A DNA stretch of 64,000 bases, taken from NCBI GenBank assembly GCA_965276675.1, contig OZ255624.1, forward strand, positions 4,278,001 to 4,342,000, written 5' to 3'. Source of the stretch: G965276675 sp965276675. Lineage in GTDB: Bacteria; Acidobacteriota; Terriglobia; Terriglobales; Acidobacteriaceae. A model generated the notes under the pieces. It ran no database searches and was not told the DNA's origin. It saw only the letters and a list, made by a program, of their open reading frames with translations. Position numbers and translations under genes: made by a program. Of the stretch, positions 9,332 to 17,109 are shown in pieces (the stretch's first letter is position 1; each line of letters opens with the position of its first letter).

Positions 9332-11013
9332 TGAAATAGACCGGAAGTGACCGGCGCGGACCGTAGTGTGTATAGGTCGTAGCGACCTACATGGGCAGCG
9401 AGTGCATATCTCGACCATAGCTGCGCAAACTCTGGGTTTTTTGAGAACCACGCCAGCAGATTGACCGTACGCCGGTCTAACCGGTCAAGGGCGAAGCACG
9501 GTTTCTTCTCGTCATCACAGCGGTTCACGACTACCACCGCAGGCTGCCACCGCTGGAAGTCCTCTACCATATCTGCGCGTGCGGTTCCCTCCAGCGCTCG
9601 CAGCGTATCGGGAGAGAGGCTCTTATTGAACTGCTCTCCATGCGGAGCTTCAGTCTTTAGGATTGCCGGCATCATCCAGAGATGCGCGAAGCGCGAACTC
9701 CACACCAACTTGTGAGTCACGATCGCGTAGAAGTCCGGCATACCCGTCTCCATCACGTAGACGTGGGTTCCCGGCGGGCAGCTCTCAAGCACTGCACTGT
9801 ACTCCGTAGAATCGCTCCGGTTTTGACCCTTATACATAACTCGCTTGATGCCCCGAGGGTTTGCCAGGACACAACCGGCCGCCAGCACCGAGAACGCCAG
9901 AGCCACGGCCACGATAGGCAGCACAGTCGAGCGAGTCTCTTGTGCTTCGGGCGAGACTCGTCTGGCAGTGAGGTCCGCGATGGTCATTCCAATGGCAAAG
10001 CCGGCAAAGGCCAGCGCGGGAAAGAGCCGGTAAGACTGCCCGCTGCTTTGCTCGAAGTAGGCGGCGTAGGAACCAGCGCAAGCCGCAAAGAAAATCAGGA
10101 TCAACGGGAAGGTCCGTAGACGTCGCCGCAGAAGAACGGCCAACGCTAGACAGACGAGGATCTCCGCCACCCGGAGCCGCTGCTCCCTGTAGTACAGCAG
10201 CAGCGGCCCGGAATACGCCCAGTAGGTCTTCTGTACCAGCGGAAGCGTTTGTGCGAAGTACCCCGGATTACAAATGTGCACAGCTGCCAGATACGTCACT
10301 CCGGTGAGGAGCAAACTCCAGAGCTCCGCGCGAGTGAGGGTCATGGAATGAAGCGCAAAGAGGAGAACACCTTCTACGGCCAGAAGCGCAAACCCTTGCT
10401 GTGGCTTGAAGCAGACCCCGAGGGCAGCCGCGACGCCGGCAGCGATCGCGCCGGCTTTGCCGGCCCTGACCTTCCTTAGCCTGAGTGCCGACAGCACCAG
10501 GTAGGGCAGGCTGAAGAGCACGGTAAAGTACTCACGTTGCCCGGGTAGCTCAGAGCTCCGGTGGACGAGCGTGACCCACACGCTGAGCAGCAGAAAGAGA
10601 GCGGGGAGCAGCCGGCCTGAGCTAGGGGAAAGCAGCCGGAAGAGGCGCAGCGACCACGCCAGCAGAGCCACAGCCAGAATAGTCGTGAGTGCGCAAAAGG
10701 TCCCGACGATTGGGAGGTGCAGCCCGCGAGCGATAGCGGTTGAGACGGCCGTGAACCAGATCACGAACGGGGGGTTGGTCTCCATCAACTCACCGCCGTA
10801 GGGCCGTGCTCCCTCCAGCAGACGGGTGGCTGCGTAGATGTACCAAGATTGATCGTGACCCAGTGGCGTGAGGAAGAAAAGCGCGACGCTCAGACCGGAG
10901 AGCGCGCCCGTAAGCGCTGCAATCGCGAGCAGCAAACAGTGGGACGGCGAGAGCGTAGAGTCTCTTCTGGTCTCCGGTGTTCCGATCTCCGGTATCGGCC
11001 GAGCGTCGAGCAT
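9328..11013 (-). CDS. GT-C-like polytopic membrane protein, paralogue 1 of 3
   Basis: 561 residues with about ten hydrophobic helices in the first 370, then a soluble C-terminal part. The first extracytoplasmic loop carries 'GHDQSWYIYAATRLLEGARPYGGE' then ETNPPF, a layout like the Asp-containing first loop of PMT/ArnT-type (GT-C) glycosyltransferases that use polyprenyl-phosphate sugars. The C-terminal domain has 'PPGTHVYVMETGMPDFYAIV', 'WQPAVVVVNRCDD' and 'LLAWFSKNPEFAQLW'. Two close paralogues follow at 11068 and 13839. The donor and acceptor cannot be told. GT-C assignment is inference from topology and motif. Confidence 0.7.
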   Translation of the reverse strand: MLDARPIPEIGTPETRRDSTLSPSHCLLLAIAALTGALSGLSVALFFLTPLGHDQSWYIYAATRLLEGARPYGGELMETNPPFVIWFTAVSTAIARGLHLPIVGTFCALTTILAVALLAWSLRLFRLLSPSSGRLLPALFLLLSVWVTLVHRSSELPGQREYFTVLFSLPYLVLSALRLRKVRAGKAGAIAAGVAAALGVCFKPQQGFALLAVEGVLLFALHSMTLTRAELWSLLLTGVTYLAAVHICNPGYFAQTLPLVQKTYWAYSGPLLLYYREQRLRVAEILVCLALAVLLRRRLRTFPLILIFFAACAGSYAAYFEQSSGQSYRLFPALAFAGFAIGMTIADLTARRVSPEAQETRSTVLPIVAVALAFSVLAAGCVLANPRGIKRVMYKGQNRSDSTEYSAVLESCPPGTHVYVMETGMPDFYAIVTHKLVWSSRFAHLWMMPAILKTEAPHGEQFNKSLSPDTLRALEGTARADMVEDFQRWQPAVVVVNRCDDEKKPCFALDRLDRRTVNLLAWFSKNPEFAQLWSRYALAAHVGRYDLYTLRSAPVTSGLFH

Positions 11014-11067
11014 GCTGTCCGAAGCATACCTTCAGCGGCGGCTGCACCTTTCATGGTTCGCTTGCCG

Positions 11068-12723
11068 TTACCGCGAGGGCGTACTCACTGCCGGCTTGTC
11101 TTTACGTGCAAAGACATCCAGACGCCCCATGCTCTGTTGGTAGACGTACGGAGCCCACTGCGCGCGAAAGAGCGGGCTCTGCTGAAACCAGGCCAGCAGG
11201 GTAGGGTAGCCTTCGCGGTTGAGCGAGTTACATCCCGTGGGCGTGCCACATTCATCGATCACAACGACGGCCGGCTTCCAACGCGCAAGATCTTCTGAGG
11301 TCTGCTGCAGCTGCAGTTGGGCCAGCTCAGCGACCCTTGCGGCGGAAAGATGTTTGCGCAGATTCGGCGGTTGCGGGTCCTGGCTCAGGATAATGGCCGG
11401 GATCATCCAGAAGTGCGGATAGCGAAACGACCAGACGAGATCGCGTTCAAGCACGGTCGGATTCTCAAAAGGAGCATCCGAGATGAAACCTACGTGAGTT
11501 CCAGGAGGGTAGGCAGAGAAGATGCGCGCAACATCGGCCTTCTGTGGCGGTGAATATCCCGGGCGCGGCAAAAAGATCGAGGTACACACGACAGCAATGG
11601 CAAACGAGACGACTGCTGTCACAGTAAACGTGCCCTCACGAATGGGAGATGCGACTGCCCTGTTGCTCCGCGAACCATACGCCGAAAGAGCCTCTCCGAC
11701 CAGCACACCGACCGCCATGACAATGAAGAACTGCGCGGGAATGATGTGATACAAAAAATTCTTGTGCTGTTGCAGGAAGGCTACCAGAGCCGCAACAGCG
11801 CTCACGATCAGAAAAGGAATCAGTGGTTCCGATACGAGACGCTTACGAAAGAAGAAATACATCGCGCTGGACAAGCACAGGACAATGATCCATATCGCGG
11901 CGGTGTGGAGCTCTGCTCGTAGAGGAACGTCAAAGCCCCAATACGCGTCCACCAGCAAAGGAAGCAGCTTCGTCAAATAACTACTGGCAAAAAGCCGTAT
12001 AGATGCGAAATACAGTAGCAGTCCCGCCGCGAAGGCCAGAAGAGACGGATGCAGCACTGCTCTACCTTTGTGACGGTAGAACAAGGCGAGGAACTCAACA
12101 GCCACGATGACAACGATCTGTTGAGGTTTGAGACACACGGCTATCGCAGCAGCGATTCCGATGAACAGTGCTTCGGAAAGACCTGTCGCCTGTCCTCGAC
12201 AGCGCATGGCTCTCATCACGAGATACGGAAGCATCAGAACCATGGCGAAGTGCTCTCGCTGGGCGAAGCTGTCACCCTGAACGAGAACAAGGCTGCCATA
12301 CAGGAAAGCGGCAGCAGAGGCCCACACGATGTAGCGCTTGCCGGGGACCATGCGACGCAAGAGGAGCACTGTCCAGAAGAAGCAGCCAAAAATCGTGATC
12401 AGGCTGCCGATGCGGAAGGCAACGATGGAGTCGACGTGCAGCACGCCCGCGATCCACACCGGAATGATGGTCAGCCAGAGCGAAAACGGGGGATTCGTCT
12501 CGAAGATCTCTGGGCCGTAAAGCTTGGCCCCTTTCAGCATCAACTCCGCAGCATAGATATACCAGGCGGGATCCTGGCCCAGGTGCGACTTCCAGAAGCG
12601 TACCGAACCGAAGGCCGCGAAGAGCCCCAGCGCAATGGCTAAAAGAAAGAGCCCAATGGTAGCCGCTCGGCCCGCGCCGGGTGATTGAGTAATGGCAGTG
12701 GTGGACGGTGCGATCACTGGCAT
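11068..12723 (-). CDS. GT-C-like polytopic membrane protein, paralogue 2 of 3
   Basis: 551 residues. It has the same plan as its neighbours: a first-loop motif 'GQDPAWYIYAAELMLKGAKLYGPE' then ETNPPF, repeated helices with 'CLKPQQIVVIVAVEFLAL', and a soluble tail with 'YPPGTHVGFISDAPFENPTVLERDLVWSFRYPHFWMIPAI', 'WKPAVVVIDECG' and 'LLAWFQQSPLFRAQW'. The first aspartate of the loop is kept. Its start overlaps the end of the GT2 gene by 10 bases, implying coupled translation and a shared pathway. Confidence 0.7.
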   Translation of the reverse strand: MPVIAPSTTAITQSPGAGRAATIGLFLLAIALGLFAAFGSVRFWKSHLGQDPAWYIYAAELMLKGAKLYGPEIFETNPPFSLWLTIIPVWIAGVLHVDSIVAFRIGSLITIFGCFFWTVLLLRRMVPGKRYIVWASAAAFLYGSLVLVQGDSFAQREHFAMVLMLPYLVMRAMRCRGQATGLSEALFIGIAAAIAVCLKPQQIVVIVAVEFLALFYRHKGRAVLHPSLLAFAAGLLLYFASIRLFASSYLTKLLPLLVDAYWGFDVPLRAELHTAAIWIIVLCLSSAMYFFFRKRLVSEPLIPFLIVSAVAALVAFLQQHKNFLYHIIPAQFFIVMAVGVLVGEALSAYGSRSNRAVASPIREGTFTVTAVVSFAIAVVCTSIFLPRPGYSPPQKADVARIFSAYPPGTHVGFISDAPFENPTVLERDLVWSFRYPHFWMIPAIILSQDPQPPNLRKHLSAARVAELAQLQLQQTSEDLARWKPAVVVIDECGTPTGCNSLNREGYPTLLAWFQQSPLFRAQWAPYVYQQSMGRLDVFARKDKPAVSTPSR

Positions 12724-13682
12724 GCGGTGTATGGGAACAATCTTCGACGGCTAATGAACAATTTGTAGTCCATCGCGGGAATGATGAGTTTTTGGCTACG
12801 ACTATTCAGCAATAACAGCACGGAAATAAGTGTAGTGAACATTACCTGGCTCAAGATAATGGCTGTTCCAAAGACTACGGTTGTCGCCCATCCCGGTGTC
12901 GCATGAACAGTGAAGAGCCTGAGCGAAACCACTGTCAGGATGACGGCCAGGCCTATCATGGAGAGGAACGCCGTGGCAATTAATAGCCTGACAAAGATGG
13001 CGTCGCTGAAGACGGAGATGGCGCTGAGCCCGTGCACGATAAGCGATACATAGTTCATCTTCGACTTACCGGAGTAGCGTTTCCCCCGATCCAGAGGCAG
13101 ATAGATGATGGGCAGACGCGAACGCATCAGCGCAGCCGGAAGGTTGTTCCAGAGATCCGTCGACATGGAGAGCCGCTGCGCATACTCCCGCGAAATAAGA
13201 CTGTAATTGCCAAAGTTGATCTTCTTGCCGGTGAGCAGTCCAAAAAATGATTTGTAAAGCAGGTACGACAGCTTGAAAGAGAGTTTCTCCGTGCGCCTCC
13301 CCCGCTGAGCAACGATAGCGAAATCATCTCTTCCCACTGCGGCAGCCATCAGGTGATGGATATCGGAAGGCCGGTCTTCCCCATCGGCATCCATGACGAG
13401 CAATGCATCGGTCGCCTGGTCCTCGAGAGCGACTGCGAGGCCGATTGCGATGGCGCGCTGATGCCCCACATTCAGAGCCAGTTTAATGTGCTCAATTGAC
13501 GTCAGATGAGCTAAGCACCCTAGTTCATGCAAGGTCTCCGGAGCGGCTTCCGTGGAGCCGTCGTCGAGAGCAAGGATGGAGACTCTGCGATCCGTGGAAG
13601 CGCATTCGCGATCAATCTCGCGCACCAGAATGCGAAAAGATGTCCAATCGTTGAAGACCGGAACAACGACCGTGAGCCGCAT
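12714..13682 (-). CDS. Family 2 glycosyltransferase, polyprenyl-phosphate sugar synthase type
   Basis: 322 residues. The GT-A domain starts 'MRLTVVVPVFNDW' and has 'LALDDGS' and 'LLVMDADGEDRPSDI', the counterpart of the DADLQDPP metal motif of DPM1/GtrB proteins. Next comes 'RYSGKSKMNY', and two to three C-terminal helices (about 222-285) anchor it in the membrane. Such enzymes move a sugar from a nucleotide donor onto undecaprenyl phosphate for use by a GT-C enzyme. Here the GT-C-like genes lie on both sides, and one overlaps by 10 bases, so a donor-transferase partnership is likely. Confidence 0.85.
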   Translation of the reverse strand: MRLTVVVPVFNDWTSFRILVREIDRECASTDRRVSILALDDGSTEAAPETLHELGCLAHLTSIEHIKLALNVGHQRAIAIGLAVALEDQATDALLVMDADGEDRPSDIHHLMAAAVGRDDFAIVAQRGRRTEKLSFKLSYLLYKSFFGLLTGKKINFGNYSLISREYAQRLSMSTDLWNNLPAALMRSRLPIIYLPLDRGKRYSGKSKMNYVSLIVHGLSAISVFSDAIFVRLLIATAFLSMIGLAVILTVVSLRLFTVHATPGWATTVVFGTAIILSQVMFTTLISVLLLLNSRSQKLIIPAMDYKLFISRRRLFPYTACQ

Positions 13683-13725
13683 GTGGTTAAGCTACCATAG
13701 GGATTTGCTCCTCCGTGCTGCACTT

Positions 13726-13841
13726 TAAAGCGGTTCCTGTTACTCAGCATTACCAGACATTTGCGTGTGCGGCTTTTCTTGACGGAAAGTCCGCGCCCTC
13801 TTTCGTGGCTTCGGGTGTACACGTACCGGCAAACCACTTCA
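13726..13841. repeat. Palindromic element (degenerate, type A), 116 bp
   Basis: The core CGGCTTTTCTTGACGGAAA (from 13770) shares a 16-base run with the core of the element at 22561. The ends, TAAAGCGGTT and AACCACTTCA, are reverse complements at 8 of 10 positions. The right end holds the TGA stop of the gene at 13839-15524 as its terminal trinucleotide when read on the minus strand. It fills the gap before the GT2 gene. Confidence 0.6.
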
Positions 13842-15524
13842 GGGGCCGGCCACACTGACTACTTTGGGTAGCGCATGGCCTTTTCTAATAAAGATCAGCC
13901 ATTCGCTTTGTTGACGCTCGAAGGCATATTGAGACCAGGCCTTTCTGAACTCTGGACTATCAGAAAACCACTCCAGCAGATCCGGAGCATGCCCCCCGGC
14001 TCTGTTGCAAAATTCTGGTTCAGGACAGGGGCTGACCACGACCACGACCGGCTGCCAGCGATTGAGGTCCTGTGCCATGTGTAACCGTGCCAGTTGCGAT
14101 ATCTCTGCCAGCCTTCCCGCCGAGAGCCGTTTACGCGGCGGGTGCCCTTTGGGGTACTCATTCAGGATGATGGCCGGCACCAGCCACTGATGCGGATAGC
14201 GCGATCCCAGAATGAGACCATTCGCCTCCACGGCCGCGGCGCTGCTCATCATGGACGTCATGTAGTAGACCGGCGTTCCCGGAGGATACTGCGAAAAAAC
14301 GTGCTGCACCTCAACCTTGGGCGGGTCCAGCAGCGGATGTTGACGCATCCGGTGACTCAGGTAGCCGGCACTCGCCACGGCTACCAGTAAGCTGATCGAG
14401 AGACACCACACCGGTGAGGGCGCTGCGCTCGCCTCGTCGAAGACCCGTATCAGCAGCTCTCCTAGCATCATCACCAGCGCGAGTCCGAAGAATGATTCAG
14501 CAGGAATGGCCTGGTAGTTCCATCCGGTACGCTGCAGGGCGAAGACCAGGAGCGCGGCCGTCCCACTCACCATCAGCAGATCGGCCAGGTCAACCAGCGC
14601 CAGGTGCGCCCGCGAGAGATACCGGCGCGCGAACACGTAGACAACCAGCGAAATCGCCGGCAGAACGGCCTTATCCCGAAGGTGGGGCAGCATCTCAGCC
14701 CAACTTAGCCCGAAGGCCCAGTACACATCCCGGAGCAGCGGAATCACGGCCGTGATGTAACTCCGGGAAGAGGTCCAGATCGCCAGGACATACAGAACAC
14801 AGCCGAGTAACGCGGTCACGAGTTCCGGCCTGAGCAGCAGCCTGACCCTGCGGGTGATCAGCAACAGCGCCAGCTCGATAGCGACAATATCCAGGGCATG
14901 CTGTGGTTTGCAGCAGACCGCGAAGACGCCGGCCACGCCAATGGAAATTCGGGTGAGCACCGAACTCCGGAGTTGCCTGACCCGCAGAGCAGCGGCCATC
15001 AGATACGGGAGCAATCCCAAAAAGACAAAGTGCTCCCGCTGCCCCCAATCCACGGGAGCTATGCTCATCAGAGAAAAGTAGCCGTCGGCGATGACGAAGA
15101 ACCACAACAGCAGCCTGGACCGTCCCCCGGTCAGCGTGCGGAAAAGCCCGGTGCACCAGGCCACGCTCCCGAGGGCAAGCGCCAGGTAGAAGATCCGAAA
15201 GGCATTGAGAGGGGCGATCCGGAGCAGCTTCGCCAGCGCATTCGGGATCGTGGACAGCCAGATGATGAACGGTGGGTTTGTGTCCATCAGGTCCGCGCTA
15301 TAAAGCGTCGCGCCGTGCATCAATCGGCCAGCCGCGTATAGATACCATGACTGATCCACATCGACAGCGGTTTTGAATGGCCGGACCACGCTGATCCCAA
15401 GCAGAAGGCCCCCGGCCAGGGACAGAAGCAGCGACAGCAACAGGACGAGACCCCTTGCCGCGCCCCCTGTCGCATGTGGACGCGCACCATACTTCGGAGT
15501 AGCCCGGACCGCGTCGGTGGTCAT
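13839..15524 (-). CDS. GT-C-like polytopic membrane protein, paralogue 3 of 3
   Basis: 561 residues. First-loop motif 'DVDQSWYLYAAGRLMHGATLYSAD' then DTNPPF. The multi-helix body includes 'VCCKPQHALDIVAIELALLL'. The tail has 'YPPGTPVYYMTSMM', 'SRYPHQWLVPAIILNEYP', 'WQPVVVVVSPCPE' and 'LLEWFSDSPEFRKAW'. It is upstream of the GT2 gene on the same strand, separated by a palindromic element that includes its stop codon. ispD starts divergently 86 bases away. Confidence 0.7.
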   Translation of the reverse strand: MTTDAVRATPKYGARPHATGGAARGLVLLLSLLLSLAGGLLLGISVVRPFKTAVDVDQSWYLYAAGRLMHGATLYSADLMDTNPPFIIWLSTIPNALAKLLRIAPLNAFRIFYLALALGSVAWCTGLFRTLTGGRSRLLLWFFVIADGYFSLMSIAPVDWGQREHFVFLGLLPYLMAAALRVRQLRSSVLTRISIGVAGVFAVCCKPQHALDIVAIELALLLITRRVRLLLRPELVTALLGCVLYVLAIWTSSRSYITAVIPLLRDVYWAFGLSWAEMLPHLRDKAVLPAISLVVYVFARRYLSRAHLALVDLADLLMVSGTAALLVFALQRTGWNYQAIPAESFFGLALVMMLGELLIRVFDEASAAPSPVWCLSISLLVAVASAGYLSHRMRQHPLLDPPKVEVQHVFSQYPPGTPVYYMTSMMSSAAAVEANGLILGSRYPHQWLVPAIILNEYPKGHPPRKRLSAGRLAEISQLARLHMAQDLNRWQPVVVVVSPCPEPEFCNRAGGHAPDLLEWFSDSPEFRKAWSQYAFERQQSEWLIFIRKGHALPKVVSVAGP

Positions 15525-15595
15525 CGCCGGGACAGATTAGCACTTCGCTTCGGGCGGCGATGGGTCCTGGTGCGTCGAGAGCCGTGCCGCTCTTG

Positions 15596-15601
15596 TATAC
15601 T
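15596..15601 (+). promoter_or_regulatory. TATACT box 9 bases before the ispD start
   Basis: A -10-like hexamer lies so close to the ATG at 15611 that the transcript would have almost no leader. No clear -35. Confidence 0.35.
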
Positions 15602-15610
15602 CCGGTGTTT

Positions 15611-16330
15611 ATGCGTGTTTTCGTGATTCTTCCCGCGGCGGGCCTCGGCACCCGCATGGCTCCTGGCCATGCCACCCCGAATGCGCCCAAGCAGTTTCTG
15701 GCCCTGGCTGGTGTGCCGATTCTGGTGCACAGTCTGCGCGCCTTCGTTCAGGTTCCCGCGGTTACGTCGATCATCGTTGCCGTGCGGCCCGCGGAACGGG
15801 AGCGCGTGGAAGCTCAGGTACGCGAGCACGGTTTGGGGGATCGCGTGACCGTAGTCGAGGGCGGCGATACACGCCAGGAGTCCGTCGGCCGCGCGCTTGC
15901 CACCGTCCGCGCCGCAGACGACGACATTATTCTGGTGCACGATGCCGTCCGCCCGTTGATTGACGCTGACACCATCACCCGCACTATCCAGGCCGTAGAG
16001 CGGCACGGTGCGGCGATCGTCGGCGTACCGGCCATCGACACTATCAAGCAGGTGGAGCGCACCGCCGATGGCGCCATTGTCCGCACGACAATCCCGCGCG
16101 AGTACATCGTGCAAGCGCAGACACCCCAGGGCTTTCGCTGGCGCGTGCTCAAGCGCGCCTTCGATGAAGCGGAGGCGGACGGCTTCTACGGCACCGACGA
16201 GGCCAGCATCGTCGAGCGTGCCGGGCTGGAGGTCGCTGTGGTCCTGGGGTCGCCAGAGAACTTCAAGATCACGCAACCGGGCGATCTCGACCTCGCCGAG
16301 TTCTACCTTGCCCGCCGGAATACGCGCTAG
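15611..16330 (+). CDS. ispD: 2-C-methyl-D-erythritol 4-phosphate cytidylyltransferase
   Basis: 239 residues from the ATG that precedes 'RVFVILPAAGLGTRMA', the nucleotide-binding loop of IspD; an upstream in-frame start would add unrelated residues. 'DIILVHDAVRPLID' and 'DTIKQV' are further family marks, and 'ETQTPQGFR' is present as 'QAQTPQGFRW'. It joins CTP and MEP to form CDP-ME in the non-mevalonate isoprenoid pathway. ispF follows on the same strand, so two steps of the pathway are linked. Cytoplasmic. Confidence 0.95.
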   Translation: MRVFVILPAAGLGTRMAPGHATPNAPKQFLALAGVPILVHSLRAFVQVPAVTSIIVAVRPAERERVEAQVREHGLGDRVTVVEGGDTRQESVGRALATVRAADDDIILVHDAVRPLIDADTITRTIQAVERHGAAIVGVPAIDTIKQVERTADGAIVRTTIPREYIVQAQTPQGFRWRVLKRAFDEAEADGFYGTDEASIVERAGLEVAVVLGSPENFKITQPGDLDLAEFYLARRNTR

Positions 16331-16464
16331 CTCTCCATTGCGACAGGAATAGGTTGTTCAGCGTACGCGCTCGATCCGTCCGGAAGGGCTCGTCGATCTA
16401 CACTTATCGTGAAACGGTGGAGCGCTGCAGCGCATCACATTCGCCTTTGAAAGGCCAAACGCCT

Positions 16465-17097
16465 ATGAGCATGAGAATTGGATATGGTTGGGACTCCCAC
16501 GCCTTCAAGGCCGGGGTGCCGCTCAGAATCGGAGGAATCGACATTCCCCACCCTGAAGGTCTGGCCGGGCACTCGGACGGGGATGTTCTGCTCCATGCCA
16601 TCACGGACGCGCTGCTGGGCGCCGTCGCCGCCGGAGATATTGGCACGTTTTTCCCGCCCGGCGATCCTCGTTGGAAGGATGCCGCTTCGACCATCTTCCT
16701 GAATCTGGCGCTGGAAGAGATTCAGCATGCCGGGTACCACATCGTGAATATCGACACCACGCTGATCCTGGCGGCGCCCAAGATATCTCCACTTGCCGCC
16801 GACCTGCGCGAGCGCCTGGCCGATCTTCTGGATCTTGACCCCAAGGCCGTTAGCATCAAGGCCAAAACCCCAGAGGGCCTCGGGCTGGATCACGTCGCCC
16901 AAGCCCATGCGACCGTGCTGCTTGAGAGCATAGAGAACTCCGACGAGTACAAGCGCATGGCAGCCGAAATGACCGTGGAGCGGCACATGGACGACGTCAT
17001 CGACGGACTCATCGAGGGAGTGGACGAGGTGGACGAAACAGAGCGTGTCCGCCCGCCGATGAAAGTGAAGGTGTTTAACACGGAAGACATTACGTAG
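16465..17097 (+). CDS. ispF: 2-C-methyl-D-erythritol 2,4-cyclodiphosphate synthase, with C-terminal extension
   Basis: The start is set at the ATG before 'SMRIGYGWDSHAFK'; the metal ligands DxH (GWDSH) and the His of 'DVLLHAITDALLGA' are present, as are 'GDIGTFFPPGDPRWKDAAS' and 'KAKTPEGLGL'. It cyclises CDP-ME-2-phosphate in the non-mevalonate pathway. Typical IspF is about 160 residues; this one has 210. The extra roughly 50 residues after the core are acidic ('MDDVIDGLIEGVDEVDE') and end in 'MKVKVFNTEDIT'. Whether the tail is functional is unknown. Confidence 0.93.
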   Translation: MSMRIGYGWDSHAFKAGVPLRIGGIDIPHPEGLAGHSDGDVLLHAITDALLGAVAAGDIGTFFPPGDPRWKDAASTIFLNLALEEIQHAGYHIVNIDTTLILAAPKISPLAADLRERLADLLDLDPKAVSIKAKTPEGLGLDHVAQAHATVLLESIENSDEYKRMAAEMTVERHMDDVIDGLIEGVDEVDETERVRPPMKVKVFNTEDIT

Positions 17098-17109
17098 GTG
17101 AAGCCGCCC

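Noticed and set aside
12049..12642. 197-codon plus-strand frame inside a GT-C-like gene
   Set aside because: Antisense shadow with low-complexity, charged composition and no start signals.
13683..13838. Intrinsic terminator between GT-C paralogue 3 and the GT2 gene
   Set aside because: The hairpin there is better explained as a degenerate copy of the palindromic element; there is no T-run.
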